The notes: generated by a model from the sequence alone, not told the origin. Counted from the stretch's first letter, positions 35,421 through 45,373 are shown. The stretch: 64,000 nt of DNA from Myxococcus xanthus (GCF_900106535.1 NZ_FNOH01000008.1:290516-354515), one strand, 5' to 3'. Translations and numbers: made by a program.

Positions 35421-38183
35421 ATGGAGAAGGTCTTGGCGGAGGTCGCGAGGGGATTCAGGGTGGAGGTTGAGGCGGACGCGGCGGCGGCGGTGGCGGCACG
35501 GATGGAGTCCGAGTCGGCGGCGGCCCCCACGGCGTTGACGCCCTTCCATGAGCGGCTGCTGGCAGAGGAACTGCTGGCGCGCAGCGGTGACACGCAGCAA
35601 CGGCTGGCGGGAGCGCTGTCAGAAGCGAAGGTGGACCTCAACCCGCACCAGGTCGAAGGCGCCATGTTCGCGCTCGACTCGCTGTCGCGCGGCGGCTGCA
35701 TGCTGGGCGACGAGGTCGGCCTGGGGAAGACCATTGAGGCGGGGCTCGTCATCGCCCAGCTCATGGCCGAGGGGAAGTCGCGCATCCTCATCCTGGCGCC
35801 CGCCACGCTGCGCGCGCAGTGGAACAGCGAATTGCGGGAGAAGTTCGACCTGGACAGCGTCCTGGTGGACGGCCGCACCGTGCGCGCCACCGGGAACTGC
35901 TTCGACCAGCCCTTCCCCGTCATCTGCTCGCACCCCTTCGCGGCCAACAAGGCGCACCTGACGGCGGAGATTCCCTGGGACCTGGTGGTCATCGACGAGG
36001 CCCACCGCCTGCGCAACGCCCACCGCCCCAACAACAAGATGGGCCAGGCGCTGAAGGCGTCCCTGGCCGGCAAGCCCAAGCTGCTGCTCACCGCCACCCC
36101 GCTCCAGAATGACTTGATGGAGCTGTTCGGGCTGATGTCGCTGCTGGACGAGCAGATCCTCGGCCCCGAGCACGCCTTCCGCAGCCGCTACCGGGCGGAC
36201 GAGGCCGGTGGAATGCCGGAGGCCGCCGCCATCGAGCTGAAGGAGCGGCTGGCCCCCGTGGTGCAGCGCACCCTGCGCCGGCAGGTGCGCGAATACGTCC
36301 GCTACACCAACCGCCGCTCCATCGTGGAGGACTTCACCCCCTCCCCGGAGGAGCACGACCTCTACGAAAAGGTCAGCGAGTACCTCCAGCGCTCCGAGGC
36401 CGCGGCGATTGAACCCGGCAAGAAGACGCTGCTGACGCTCTGCTACCGCAAGCTGCTGGCGTCCTCCACGTACGCCATCGCCCCCACCCTGCGCCGGCTG
36501 TCCGACAACCTGGAGAAGCGGCTCCAGGCGGCGAAGCTGGGCCAGCAGGCCCTGGCGATGTTCGAGCCCGAGGAGGCCAAGCAGTTCGTCGAGGAGGGCG
36601 AGGAGTGGTCGGACGACCCCGCCAAGGCGCCCAACGTCCGCGCGCTGGAGCAGGAGGTCTGGGAGCTGCGCCAGTACGCGGACCTGGCGGACTCCATCAA
36701 GGTCAACGCCAAGGGCGAGGCGCTCAAGCGCGGCCTGGACCGGACCTTCGCCGTGATGAAGTCGCACGGCTGGCCGGAGAAGGCGCTCATCTTCACCGAG
36801 TCCAAGCGCACGCAGCAGTACCTCTCCAACCTCCTGTCGGAGAGCGGCTACCAGGGGAAGATCTCCCTGCTGTCCGGAGACGCGGGCACGCCCGAGGACC
36901 GGCGCGCGCTGGTGGAGGAGTTCCGCCACCGCACGCAGATCCTCATCTGCACCGAGGCGGGCGCCGAGGGCCTCAACCTCCAGTTCTGCAACCTGGTGGT
37001 GAACTACGACCTGCCCTGGAACCCGCAGCGCGTGGAGCAGCGCATCGGCCGCTGCCACCGGTACGGCCAGCAGCGGGACGTGCTGGTCATCAACTTCCTC
37101 AACCGGATGAACGCGGCGGACGCCCGCCTCTTCGAACTGCTGGAGAAGAAGCTGAACCTCTTCGACGGCGTGTTCGGCGCGTCCGACGAAATCCTGGGCG
37201 CGCTGGAGAGCGGCGTCGACTTCGAGCGGCGCATCCTGGACATCTACCAGTCCTGCCGGAAGCCCGAGGACATCAACATCGCCTTCGACAAGCTCCGTGA
37301 GGAGTTGGAAGGCCGCATCAGCCAGCGCATGACGGAGATGCGCTCGGTGGTGCTGGAGCGCTTCGACGGCGACGTGCGGCGCCGGCTGCGCGGACAGAAC
37401 GAGCAGACGAAGGAGGCCCTGGCCAAGCGCCAGCAGGAGGCGCGTGCCCTCACCGCCTCCGTGCTGGGCAGCCGCAACTCGGGGCGGCTGGAGGTGGCCA
37501 AGGCCGCCTATGCCGTCAAGGAGCGCACCCAGGACGCGGTGAGCTACCTGCAACTGGACGCGGCGGGACTGCCGTCACGGCTGGCGCGGCTCGCGGGCAG
37601 CGAGGGCTGGTGGTTCGCGTACAAGTTCGAGACGACCGGCCTCAAGCCCGAGGAGAAGCTGGCCCACCTGGTGCTCGTGCGTGACAGGGACGGCTTCCGC
37701 GCCCTGCCCATGGCGGACAGCGCGCACTTCGTGAAGCTGGCGGCGAAGCCGGAGCGGCGGCGTCAGCCCGCGCCGGTGTCCGTGCAACTGATGCAGGAGC
37801 AGGCGCTGATGGCGGCGAAGGACGAAATCGTCCGGGCCGCGGAGCGGCGCAACGCCCAGGAGCTGGACAAGGCCAAGGAGCGCGCGGACCGCTACGTCGA
37901 GGACTGCCTCATGGAGTCGCGTGAGGCCGTGGAAGCCGCGCGGCAGACGTGGATTGAAGCGCGCAAGCAGGTGGGGCTGGCCGAGGACATCGCCGACAAG
38001 GCCAAGGCCCGCGCGCACTCCGACCGGATGGAGCGCGAGTACCGCCGCAAGCTGTCCTCGCTCCGCAACGAGGAGGAGAAGCGGTACGCCTCCAAGGACC
38101 GGCAGTTGGCGGAGCTGGCCAACAAGGCGAAGGTGATGGAGAAGCGCGCCCTCATCGCCTCCGCCTACTTCTGGCTGTCGTAG
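35421..38183 (+). CDS. SNF2-family DEAD/DEAH helicase (RapA-like layout)
   Basis: The SNF2 ATPase core spans about residues 70-560: motif [14 protein letters not shown], motif [12 protein letters not shown], motif [14 protein letters not shown], motif [35 protein letters not shown] (start ...[11 protein letters not shown], end ...[10 protein letters not shown]). The C-terminal 350 residues are a long charged coiled-coil ([20 protein letters not shown]) with no obvious nuclease. At 920 aa it resembles RapA, which recycles RNA polymerase, but also uncharacterised bacterial SNF2 proteins. The ATG at 35421 has a weak ribosome site. Its 3' end overlaps the convergent Smr gene by 19 bp. No methylase or restriction partner is nearby. 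Confidence 0.9.
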   Translation: MEKVLAEVARGFRVEVEADAAAAVAARMESESAAAPTALTPFHERLLAEELLARSGDTQQRLAGALSEAKVDLNPHQVEGAMFALDSLSRGGCMLGDEVGLGKTIEAGLVIAQLMAEGKSRILILAPATLRAQWNSELREKFDLDSVLVDGRTVRATGNCFDQPFPVICSHPFAANKAHLTAEIPWDLVVIDEAHRLRNAHRPNNKMGQALKASLAGKPKLLLTATPLQNDLMELFGLMSLLDEQILGPEHAFRSRYRADEAGGMPEAAAIELKERLAPVVQRTLRRQVREYVRYTNRRSIVEDFTPSPEEHDLYEKVSEYLQRSEAAAIEPGKKTLLTLCYRKLLASSTYAIAPTLRRLSDNLEKRLQAAKLGQQALAMFEPEEAKQFVEEGEEWSDDPAKAPNVRALEQEVWELRQYADLADSIKVNAKGEALKRGLDRTFAVMKSHGWPEKALIFTESKRTQQYLSNLLSESGYQGKISLLSGDAGTPEDRRALVEEFRHRTQILICTEAGAEGLNLQFCNLVVNYDLPWNPQRVEQRIGRCHRYGQQRDVLVINFLNRMNAADARLFELLEKKLNLFDGVFGASDEILGALESGVDFERRILDIYQSCRKPEDINIAFDKLREELEGRISQRMTEMRSVVLERFDGDVRRRLRGQNEQTKEALAKRQQEARALTASVLGSRNSGRLEVAKAAYAVKERTQDAVSYLQLDAAGLPSRLARLAGSEGWWFAYKFETTGLKPEEKLAHLVLVRDRDGFRALPMADSAHFVKLAAKPERRRQPAPVSVQLMQEQALMAAKDEIVRAAERRNAQELDKAKERADRYVEDCLMESREAVEAARQTWIEARKQVGLAEDIADKAKARAHSDRMEREYRRKLSSLRNEEEKRYASKDRQLAELANKAKVMEKRALIASAYFWLS

Positions 38184-38533
38184 TCCGCTGGGCGCAGGCG
38201 CACCCACGTCGCGCCCCAGCCTCCGTCCCCTTCGCCCGCGGAACGGAACGACTCCACCTCTGGCAGCCTGGGAAGCAGCGACTGCACCGTGCGCCTCAGC
38301 GCGCCGGTGCCCTTGCCGTGGATGATGCGCACGTCCAGGACGCACTTCTGCCGGCACGCCCAGAGGTACTCCACCACCAGGTCCTTCACGTCGCGCGGGT
38401 GGAAGAGGTGCAGGTCCAGGTTCCCATCAATGGGAATTTCTACAGCCTCATCCTCGGAAGGCGGCGGCTCCGGCCCTTCGGGCGGGAGCGGCGGCTCATT
38501 CGCGTCGAGGACCGGCAGGCGCCTTCGGCTCAC
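38165..38533 (-). CDS. Smr-domain protein
   Basis: A 122-aa protein: a Pro/Glu-rich N-terminal third followed by a single Smr domain (about 38-115). It has DLH at 40-42 and HGKGTGALR at 72-80, the two signatures of Smr nuclease-like domains (also in the MutS2 C-terminus). Stand-alone Smr proteins cleave or nick nucleic acid; bacterial SmrB-type proteins cut mRNA at collided ribosomes. The gene converges with the SNF2 helicase gene (19-bp overlap) and overlaps a small gene upstream by 38 bp in another frame. Confidence 0.9.
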   Translation of the reverse strand: MSRRRLPVLDANEPPLPPEGPEPPPSEDEAVEIPIDGNLDLHLFHPRDVKDLVVEYLWACRQKCVLDVRIIHGKGTGALRRTVQSLLPRLPEVESFRSAGEGDGGWGATWVRLRPADYDSQK

Positions 38534-38756
38534 GCTCCCACTCCTGCTTCTCCTTCTCCGCCTGCAAGCGGCGCCGCTCGCGGGCGGCCTTGAAGCGCTC
38601 GGACAGCGATGAGACTTCGCCCTTCAGCGCGGAGAGGTTCGTGGAGATGCTGCCCGGGTCGCCTTGCTGGCGGCCGGCTGCTTGCTCGCCCTGGGCGCCT
38701 GCGCCCCCTGCGGACATCAGCTGGACCACCAGTGCCGCAACCGTCATGACTGTCAT
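38496..38756 (-). CDS. Small exported coiled-coil protein (hypothetical)
   Basis: An 86-aa frame from the ATG at 38756 begins with a hydrophobic stretch resembling a signal peptide ([21 protein letters not shown]) and continues into a charged helix ([20 protein letters not shown]) likely to form a coiled coil. It overlaps the start of the Smr gene by 38 bp in a different frame. No family is recognised. An ATG three codons later is an alternative start; no clear ribosome site precedes either. The codon use and hydrophobic-then-charged pattern favour a real gene, but the evidence is modest. Confidence 0.5.
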   Translation of the reverse strand: MTVMTVAALVVQLMSAGGAGAQGEQAAGRQQGDPGSISTNLSALKGEVSSLSERFKAARERRRLQAEKEKQEWEREPKAPAGPRRE

Positions 38757-38800
38757 GGCCCAACAGGTAAGCAAGACGCGTGCTGAGTGGCAAGTGACAC

Positions 38801-39856
38801 TCAACGGGTGGCGGCGTGACGCTCGGCCTCTTCCCGCCTGCCCAGGACAACGCGCTCGGCCAGTTTGATAGCGGACAGTGGCGCGCTGCCCTCGGCCTTG
38901 TTGTTGATGGTGATGAAGGTGGGCTTGTCCCGGCGCAGCGCCGCCAGGCACACCCGGGCCAGGACATCGCGCGTGGGGACGTCCTCGTCCACCAGCTTGT
39001 TGAACGGCGCGTAACGCGCGCGCGCCTCCTCGTAGCCGAGGTCCGGCGGGAGCATCCACCGCACCACCAGCGCGCGGGATTCGAAGGCGCGAGTGAGCTT
39101 CGCCTGCCGGCCCACGGGCGGCATGTGCGCCCACACCGCCAGCACCGGACTGACGCCCACGTCCGCCAGCGCCTGTGCCAGCCCCTCCGTGAGCAGCTCC
39201 TCGTTGCGCAGCTCCACCGCGTACAGCGGCCCCTTCGGCAGCGCGGCGAAGAAGGCGTGCAGCCGCTCCACGAAGCGCGCGGGCCCGCCGAGCGCCTGCG
39301 GGTCCTGCGGCGGGAACTGGAAGACGAGCGGCCCCGCCTTCTCCCCCAGCCCCTCCACGAAGGGCATGACGACGGCCTCCGTGGCGTAGGCGGCATGGAG
39401 GAAGCGCTCGTTGGTTTGTCCCCGCTGCGCGCCGTAGCGCTCGTGCAGCGGGAAGCGCGCCAGGGTGCAGACCTCATGGGCCTTCACCAGGAAGCGGAAG
39501 GTGTCCGGTACCTGGGCGGCGTACTCGGCGAAGGCGCTGGAGGCGATGGGGCCGTAGAAGGTCCGGTCGATGCCCACCGTGCGCAGCACCGGGTGGTGCG
39601 CGTACGCGGCCAGGCCCTCCCGCGCGAGCTGCGAGGCGGAGGCCTCATGGTCATAGACGATGCCGGACCAGCCCGGGAACGTCCACGAGGACGTCCCGAG
39701 GAACACGCCCTGCGGCAGCTCCCGCCCCAGCGTGGCCAGCGACTCCGGCACGGCCGCGGGCTCCACGGGCTGCGCGCCCTTGCGGCCCTTGGCGGGCGGC
39801 TCCACGGCGGCGCCGGTGAAGAGGTCGAGCTGTGCGGGTCCTCGCTCTTGAGGCAT
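38801..39856 (-). CDS. DUF72 (YecE-like) family protein
   Basis: A 351-aa TIM-barrel-type DUF72 protein. Family features include FLGTSSWTFPGWSGIVY, a Phe/Tyr-rich core (TVGIDRTFYGP), FRFLVKAHEVCT, and the later LVFQFPPQ and LYAVELRNEELL segments. The biochemical role is unknown. The ATG at 39856 is chosen because GGAG lies seven bases upstream; the frame beyond it is Cys/Arg-rich shadow sequence. The first 45 residues are an extension containing QLDLF at 9-13, an exact match to the sliding-clamp-binding pentamer. The gene stands alone between a lipid kinase and the small exported protein. Confidence 0.88.
   Translation of the reverse strand: MPQERGPAQLDLFTGAAVEPPAKGRKGAQPVEPAAVPESLATLGRELPQGVFLGTSSWTFPGWSGIVYDHEASASQLAREGLAAYAHHPVLRTVGIDRTFYGPIASSAFAEYAAQVPDTFRFLVKAHEVCTLARFPLHERYGAQRGQTNERFLHAAYATEAVVMPFVEGLGEKAGPLVFQFPPQDPQALGGPARFVERLHAFFAALPKGPLYAVELRNEELLTEGLAQALADVGVSPVLAVWAHMPPVGRQAKLTRAFESRALVVRWMLPPDLGYEEARARYAPFNKLVDEDVPTRDVLARVCLAALRRDKPTFITINNKAEGSAPLSAIKLAERVVLGRREEAERHAATR
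39818..39832 (-). other. QLDLF clamp-binding motif in DUF72 protein
   Basis: Codons 9-13 of the DUF72 gene encode QLDLF, a perfect match to the bacterial beta-clamp consensus QL(S/D)LF. It lies in the unstructured leader ahead of the barrel. Confidence 0.5.
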
Positions 39857-40025
39857 GGCGCGTCTCCTGGGCCAATACAGCAGGCACCGCGGGCACGGTG
39901 CCGAGCGTCCAGCGCACCTAACGCCGGACGCCACTGGATGCAGGAGGTTGCCTCAGTCCAGCCCCACGTCCCAAGTGCCATGTCGCTCGACAGGCGACCG
40001 GGCGACGAATCGGGGCGCGTGAGCG

Positions 40026-40952
40026 CTACAGCACCTTGAGGCGGATGGCCCCGGGCAGCAGCGTCATGGTGCACGGGAGGCGGCCCGGCGTCTCGCCGTC
40101 CACGTCCAGGAACACGTCGCCGCCGTCCACGGGCTCGGCGCGCAGGGTGCGGCAGCGCAGGCGCCGGGTGCCCTTCCAGTTCACGTGCGAGCCGTTGTAG
40201 ACGCCCTTCGACTTGAGGACGAAGTCGCTCAGGCTGTAGTTGGACCAGATGGTGACGTCGAAGAGGCCGTCGTGGGTGACGGCGTCCGGCGCGACGAACA
40301 TGCCGCTGCCGAAGTAGCGGCCGTTGGCCACGGCCACCGCGGTGACGCTCACCACCTCTTCCGGGCCCCCGTCCACCGACAGCCGCACCTGCCGCTCCGA
40401 GTACTTCACCAGGCCCTTCAACGTGCCCCACACGAAGCTCAGGTGGCCGCCCAGGGCCTTGCTGCTCTGGTTGACCTCCTGGGCCACCACCGCGCTCACA
40501 CCGAACGAGGCGATGTTGGCGAAGTAGCGCGTGGCGGGCTGGCCCGCGTTGTCGATGAACTCCAGTTGGCCCACGTCGAACGGCTCTGTCGTGCCGGAGC
40601 GCAGCCGCTCCAACGACGAGGCCAGCTCCAGGTCCCACCCGAAGGTGCGCCGGAAGTCGCCACCCGTGCCCCGAGGAATCAGCCCCAGCGCCGCGTTCGG
40701 ATTCAGCGCCTTGCCGTCCTCGAAGAAGCCGTTGGTGACTTCGTTGAGCGTGCCGTCGCCACCCACCGCGACGATGCACTCGTACCCGTCCAGGAGCGCC
40801 TGACGGGTGATGCGCGCCGCATCCATGCCACCCTGGGTGAAGCCGTGGCCGAAATCGCCCAGCGCCCTGCCGACCTGCGCGGAAATCTCCGCCCAGCGCT
40901 TTCCCGTCTGCCCGTTGGCGCTGCGCGGATTGACCACGAGGAACGTCTTCAT
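40026..40952 (-). CDS. Diacylglycerol kinase-family lipid kinase (YegS/DgkB-like)
   Basis: A 308-aa soluble lipid kinase with the diacylglycerol kinase catalytic domain: MKTFLVVNPRSANGQTGKRW at the N-terminus, nucleotide loop AVGGDGTLNEVTNGF (about 61-75) and LGLIPRGTGGDFRRTFG. The C-terminal beta domain ends with FLDVDGETPGRLPCTMTLLPGA, where DVDGE is typical. It phosphorylates diacylglycerol or a related lipid with ATP to recycle phospholipid precursors. The ATG at 40952 is preceded by a purine-rich ribosome site (GGGAGGGG). It is 73 bp past the aspS terminator hairpin, so it is probably transcribed separately or by readthrough. Confidence 0.93.
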   Translation of the reverse strand: MKTFLVVNPRSANGQTGKRWAEISAQVGRALGDFGHGFTQGGMDAARITRQALLDGYECIVAVGGDGTLNEVTNGFFEDGKALNPNAALGLIPRGTGGDFRRTFGWDLELASSLERLRSGTTEPFDVGQLEFIDNAGQPATRYFANIASFGVSAVVAQEVNQSSKALGGHLSFVWGTLKGLVKYSERQVRLSVDGGPEEVVSVTAVAVANGRYFGSGMFVAPDAVTHDGLFDVTIWSNYSLSDFVLKSKGVYNGSHVNWKGTRRLRCRTLRAEPVDGGDVFLDVDGETPGRLPCTMTLLPGAIRLKVL

Positions 40953-41042
40953 CTGGCCCTACCCCTCCCTTGGCCCTCCCTGTTTACGCGGTTGCGCACC
41001 GGCACTCCACTCCGTGGCCATGTTCAGGGCACGGCGGGCCTG

Positions 41043-41071
41043 CCGCCACCCCGCGTCAAAAGGGGTGGCGG
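41043..41071 (-). terminator. Hairpin terminator downstream of aspS
   Basis: CCGCCACCCC (41043-41052) pairs perfectly with GGGGTGGCGG (41062-41071) around a 9-nt loop containing AAAA. It lies 33 bp past the aspS stop on the minus strand. Confidence 0.5.
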
Positions 41072-41103
41072 GACCGCGCGAGCGAGGGCTCGCGTCTGAC
41101 GAA

Positions 41104-42924
41104 CTAGGCCTTGGGCGCCACGGGCACCGGCCGCACGTGGATCTCACGCAGCTGCCGGTCGTCCACGTCGCCGGGGGCGCCCGTCATCAGGTCGGTGCCC
41201 GTCTTCGACTTCGGGAACGGAATCACGTCGCGCAGGGACTCGGCGCCCGTGAGCAGCATGGCCAGCCGGTCCATGCCCAGCGCGATGCCGCCATGCGGCG
41301 GAGCGCCGAACTTCAGCGCGTCCAGCAGGAAGCCGAACTTGGCGCGCGCGTCCTCGTCGCTGATGCCCAGCGCCTTGAACACCTCCGCCTGCACCTTCGG
41401 GTCATGGAGACGGATGGAGCCGCCGCCAATCTCGAAGCCGTTGAGCACCACGTCGTAGCGGTGGCACTTCACCCGGCCCGGGTCCGTGAGCAGGTAGGCC
41501 ACGTCCTCGTCGTGCGGACGCGTGAAGGCGTGGTGCGCCGCCGCCCAGGTGTTCGTCTCGTCGTCGTACTCGAACAGCGGCGGGTTCACGACCCACAGGA
41601 ACTTCCACTGGCCGCCGCTGCCGTACTCCGGAATCAGGCCCAGCTTCTTGGCCACGTGCACGCGCAGGTTGGCCATCACCGTGTGGACCAGCGCCTCCTT
41701 GCCGAACTGGAACAGGAGGAGGTCGCCCGTCTTCGCGCCCACGGCCTGGTTGATGGCCTGCCGCAGCGCGGGGCTGATCGTCTTGGACAGCGGGGACTGC
41801 GTCCACTCACCCCCGTCCGCCACCTTCGCGCGGGCCAGGCCCTTGGCGCCCGCCTGCTTGGCGAACTCCTCCAGCTTGTCGCTCTCCGCGCGGCTCATCG
41901 CCTTCTCCGCGGGGACGACCATGGCCTTGACGATGCCCTTGTTCTGCACCGCCTCCCAAATCATCGGGACGCCGCCGCCCTCGCCGTGCTCACGAATGAG
42001 GTCGGTGAGCACCACGTGCTCCAGCCCGAAGCGCAGGTCCGGCTTGTCGTTGCCGTACTTCGCCATGGACTCGTAGAAGTCCATCCGCATGAAGGGCGTG
42101 GGGATGTCGATGCCCAGCACCTCGCCCCACAGCTTCTTCAGCAGGCCCTCAATCATCGTGAAGATGTCGTCCTGGGTGACGAAGCTCATCTCCACGTCGA
42201 TCTGCGTGAACTCCGGCTGCCGGTCCACGCGCAGGTCCTCGTCGCGGAAGCACTTGACGATCTGGAAGTACCGGTCGAAGCCCGCCACCATGAACAACTG
42301 CTTGTAGAGCTGCGGGCTCTCCGCCAGCGCGTAGAACTTGCCCGCGTTGAGACGGCTGGGGACCAGGAAGTTGCGCGCGCCGCCCGGCGTGTACTTGCCC
42401 ATGAAGGGCGTCTCCAGCTCCAGGAACCCGTTGCCCACCATGTACGAGCGCGTCAGCGCGTTCATCTTCGAGCGCGTCATCAGCGAGTGCTGGAGCGGCG
42501 CGCGGCGCAGGTCCAGGAAGCGGTGGGCCAGGCGCTTCTCCTCGGACGTGTCGATGCTGTCCTCGACGGGGAACGGCGTCGGCTCCGAACGGTTGAAGAT
42601 GGTGAGGTCGCTGGCCCGGACCTCGATTTCACCCGTCTTCATCTTCGGGTTCACGTTCTTCCCGCGCGAGACGACCTTGCCGCGCACGCCCACGCAGTAC
42701 TCCAGCCGGAGGCTGCCGGCGAGCGCGTGCGCCTCCGCGTGGTCCGGCTCGAACACCACCTGCGTGAGGCCATCCCGATCTCGCAGGTCGATGAACACCG
42801 CGCCGCCGTGGTCTCGGCGGTTGTGCACCCAGCCGAAGAGGACGACTTCCTCGCCGACGTTGGTCGCGGTGAGCTGACCGCAAGTGTGGGTACGCTTGAC
42901 CTCGGAGATGAACGGGACTGCCAT
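41104..42924 (-). CDS. aspS: Aspartyl-tRNA synthetase
   Basis: Class II synthetase attaching Asp to tRNA. The ATG at 42924 starts MAVPFISEVKRTHTCGQL; the longer frame to 42993 covers promoter sequence. Features in order: N-terminal anticodon-binding OB domain (residues 1-110, LFGWVHNRRDHGGAVFIDLRD), motif 2 CFRDEDLRVDRQPEFTQID, the bacterial GAD insertion (about 290-420) and motif 3 GGIALGMDRLAMLL. The 606-aa length is normal for bacterial-type AspRS. Whether it also charges tRNA-Asn (nondiscriminating) cannot be told here. A promoter and a hairpin terminator flank it. Confidence 0.97.
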   Translation of the reverse strand: MAVPFISEVKRTHTCGQLTATNVGEEVVLFGWVHNRRDHGGAVFIDLRDRDGLTQVVFEPDHAEAHALAGSLRLEYCVGVRGKVVSRGKNVNPKMKTGEIEVRASDLTIFNRSEPTPFPVEDSIDTSEEKRLAHRFLDLRRAPLQHSLMTRSKMNALTRSYMVGNGFLELETPFMGKYTPGGARNFLVPSRLNAGKFYALAESPQLYKQLFMVAGFDRYFQIVKCFRDEDLRVDRQPEFTQIDVEMSFVTQDDIFTMIEGLLKKLWGEVLGIDIPTPFMRMDFYESMAKYGNDKPDLRFGLEHVVLTDLIREHGEGGGVPMIWEAVQNKGIVKAMVVPAEKAMSRAESDKLEEFAKQAGAKGLARAKVADGGEWTQSPLSKTISPALRQAINQAVGAKTGDLLLFQFGKEALVHTVMANLRVHVAKKLGLIPEYGSGGQWKFLWVVNPPLFEYDDETNTWAAAHHAFTRPHDEDVAYLLTDPGRVKCHRYDVVLNGFEIGGGSIRLHDPKVQAEVFKALGISDEDARAKFGFLLDALKFGAPPHGGIALGMDRLAMLLTGAESLRDVIPFPKSKTGTDLMTGAPGDVDDRQLREIHVRPVPVAPKA

Positions 42925-42963
42925 GGCACCGCCTGCTGGATTCGAAGGGGGAAAAGGCGAAGC

Positions 42964-42993
42964 ACCATACGGATCGCGGAAACGACGCGTCAA
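42964..42993 (-). promoter_or_regulatory. Sigma70-type promoter of aspS
   Basis: On the minus strand TTGACG (42993-42988) is followed 18 bp later by TATGGT (42969-42964), 5/6 and 4/6 matches. The leader to the ATG at 42924 would be about 33 nt. Confidence 0.5.
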
Positions 42994-43160
42994 GGAGTCC
43001 GAGCGCCCCGGGTACGTCTCAAACCGTCGGAATCAGTGCGGATTCCGGGTTCCAAAGCCGCCCGCGAGGTCCCGGCGCACCGGCTGGCCGGCCGCCGTGC
43101 TCGCGAATGTGACGGCCGGGGGGAATACACGTTCCGGGCGGTCCGGAGTAGAACGGCGGC

Positions 43161-44450
43161 ATGCTCCGAACAGTCATCGCCTCGACCGCCGCGCTCGGAC
43201 TGGCCGCCGGCTGTGCGCCCGATTCGACCGCGCCCGTCAAGGTCAGTGCCCTGGTGCTCTCCAGCAATGGCCAGTACGTCCCCCAGGAGGTGGAGCTGAA
43301 GACCATCTCCGACATCGTCGGCCTCAAGGGCACGGTGGCCGACCTCCAGGGAGGCGCGCGCATCGTCATCGACTCCCAGGACCCGGACCTGAACAACGCC
43401 ACCACGCCGGAGGGCTACGCCAACGCGCTGCTCAAGAACGCCGGCCGTGACGTCAGCGCCAACTACATCTCCCAGGGCGGCGTCCTCTGGCCGGCGGACT
43501 TCCACACCTGGAACATGGTGACGGCGTACTACAGCATGGAGCGCGCCTACGATTACTTCCGCGTCGTGGGCAACATCCCCGCGGCGGACTTCAAGGACCC
43601 CGTCACCACGTACTACTTCCCGGAGTTCGTGCTCGCGGACGTGGACAAGGACCCGCTGAGCGACAACGCCATGTACTTCTCCGTGCTGGAGTCGTTCCTG
43701 GTGCTGCCCTTCGACAAGCTCCAGCGCGCCCCGCTGGCCATCAACGCCGGCATCATCGCCCACGAATACGCGCACCGCGTCTTCAACCTGAAGGCCTACA
43801 ACGGCCAGCAGTTCCCGGAGGCGCTCTCGCTGTGGCAGCAAGCCGGCGCCAGCCCGGGCGCCAACATCCTCAAGTCCTTCGACGAGGGGCTGGCGGACTA
43901 CCACGCGTACGGCTCCACCTGCCAGACGACCCAGGGCGGCAAGGGCTGTGACACGCGCTTCTTCTCCACGTCCTTCCACGGCAACCTGTACGGGCAAGTC
44001 ACCGAGGACCGGGACCTGGCCCGCGTGGACCGCTGCATGGACGCGTCCCTGCTGAACCAGTTGTACAACCAGAACCTGAGCGCGTTCAGCGGCAACGAGT
44101 ACCGGGTGGGCACGCTGCTCGCCAGCGCGCTCTACCAGGCCGGCGAGGCCACCGGTCAACGCGACGTGCTGCTGCGCGCCATCGTCGCCTCGTACAACGA
44201 CGAGAGCACGACGACGCCCGGGCTCTACCAGTTGGCGCGCGCCACGCTGGCGGACCAGTCCCGCTTCACCCTGGCCGTGGCCGCCAGCGCCATCATCACC
44301 CACATCACCGACCTGCGCCTGAAGGAGGCCGTCTGCAACGAGCTGATGGACCACCTCCAGATTCCGCGCGAGCAGCTCGTCGGCAACGACCCCAACATGT
44401 GCCCGCCCAGCGCCGCGGGTGGCACCACCTGCCCCCGCCTGGACCTGTGA
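43161..44450 (+). CDS. Zinc-metalloprotease-like lipoprotein (gluzincin motif)
   Basis: A signal peptide ends at the lipobox LAAGC (Cys18). The 429-aa protein contains HEYAH at residues 201-205 and DEGLADYHA at 241-249, the HExxH plus downstream ExxxD layout of gluzincin zinc peptidases with Glu242 as the probable third ligand. Many aromatic residues and eight Cys in the mature part suggest an exported, disulfide-bonded protein. It is followed 2 bp later by an outer-membrane-type gene, so the two form an operon. I do not recognise the peptidase family beyond the motif. Confidence 0.8.
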   Translation: MLRTVIASTAALGLAAGCAPDSTAPVKVSALVLSSNGQYVPQEVELKTISDIVGLKGTVADLQGGARIVIDSQDPDLNNATTPEGYANALLKNAGRDVSANYISQGGVLWPADFHTWNMVTAYYSMERAYDYFRVVGNIPAADFKDPVTTYYFPEFVLADVDKDPLSDNAMYFSVLESFLVLPFDKLQRAPLAINAGIIAHEYAHRVFNLKAYNGQQFPEALSLWQQAGASPGANILKSFDEGLADYHAYGSTCQTTQGGKGCDTRFFSTSFHGNLYGQVTEDRDLARVDRCMDASLLNQLYNQNLSAFSGNEYRVGTLLASALYQAGEATGQRDVLLRAIVASYNDESTTTPGLYQLARATLADQSRFTLAVAASAIITHITDLRLKEAVCNELMDHLQIPREQLVGNDPNMCPPSAAGGTTCPRLDL

Positions 44451-44452
44451 GC

Positions 44453-45226
44453 ATGAGGACTGCTTCCGTGAAGACGTGGCTCTTGCGTTGCGCCCTGGGC
44501 AGCCTCGCCCTGTCCGCCCCCGCCCTGGCCCAGGACGAGGACGACCCCTACGCCTACCCGGACGAGGAGCCCGCCAACGACGCCTCCGACGCCTATGACC
44601 GTGTCCGCCCCAAGGTCGACGAGGCGGACGACTTCCGCCGCGTCTCCGAGCAGGAGTACGACGACGGCGAGGACGGCTTCAAGCCCCTCTCCGGGCTCGA
44701 CGACCCGAACCTGGGCGTGGCCGTGGAGTTCATCACCGGCGCCCTCTTCCTGGACAGCCCGCGCGGCCGGGCCGCGGAGACGCGCCTGGGCCTGGGCGTG
44801 CGCGCCACGTGGGAGTACGGCCGCATCCTCGACAACGAGTCGCTTCGCGAGGCCCTCTGGGCCGACGTGCGCTGGACGTTCGGCGGCACCAGCGACGGCA
44901 CCGACTTCATCCGGGGCAAGACGCACTTCCACTACTTCACCATTGCCCCGGCCTATGAGCTGAAGCTCGGCAAGTCCGACTTCGGCTTCTTCGCCCAGGC
45001 AGGTGGCGGCATCGCGTACACGTCGTCGACCATCACCATCGACACGGTGGAGACGAAGGTGAGCGGCAGCAAGCCGCTGCTTCAGTACGGCGTGGGCTTC
45101 CGCGGCCGGCCCCGGCTGACCTCCTCCGGTAACTTCCGCCTCGCCTTCCGGCTGGAGGCCATGGGCTACCGCCGGGGCTACCACAACGACTTCTTCCTGG
45201 GCGGCAGCCTCGGCACCGCCTTCTGA
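44453..45226 (+). CDS. Outer-membrane beta-barrel-type protein, hypothetical
   Basis: The ATG at 44453 is 2 bp after the metalloprotease-like gene. It gives a signal peptide (LLRCALGSLALSAPALA), then an acidic segment of about 45 residues rich in Asp/Glu/Tyr/Pro. The rest has alternating aromatic beta strands (LGLGVRATWEYGRIL, FGFFAQAGGGIAYTSSTITI, NFRLAFRLEAMGYRRGYH) typical of small outer-membrane barrels, and it ends in Phe. The length is 257 aa. Together with the lipoprotein it may form an envelope unit. No family is recognised. Confidence 0.75.
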   Translation: MRTASVKTWLLRCALGSLALSAPALAQDEDDPYAYPDEEPANDASDAYDRVRPKVDEADDFRRVSEQEYDDGEDGFKPLSGLDDPNLGVAVEFITGALFLDSPRGRAAETRLGLGVRATWEYGRILDNESLREALWADVRWTFGGTSDGTDFIRGKTHFHYFTIAPAYELKLGKSDFGFFAQAGGGIAYTSSTITIDTVETKVSGSKPLLQYGVGFRGRPRLTSSGNFRLAFRLEAMGYRRGYHNDFFLGGSLGTAF

Positions 45227-45373
45227 AGTCGCCTTCAATGGCCGCTCGCCGCGCTGCATCCGGCGGGCGGCCATGAAGTTTTTTCCACTGTCTCTCCTCT
45301 TCGCCCGGACCCCCTCCTTGCGACTTCAAGGAGTTGGGACTGGCACGCCATGTGCTCCTATTTCCACCGGGAC

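Noticed and set aside
35421..38183. SNF2 helicase as part of a DISARM-like or other phage-defence island
   Set aside because: No methylase, nuclease or phospholipase partner lies next to it; neighbours are housekeeping-type genes.
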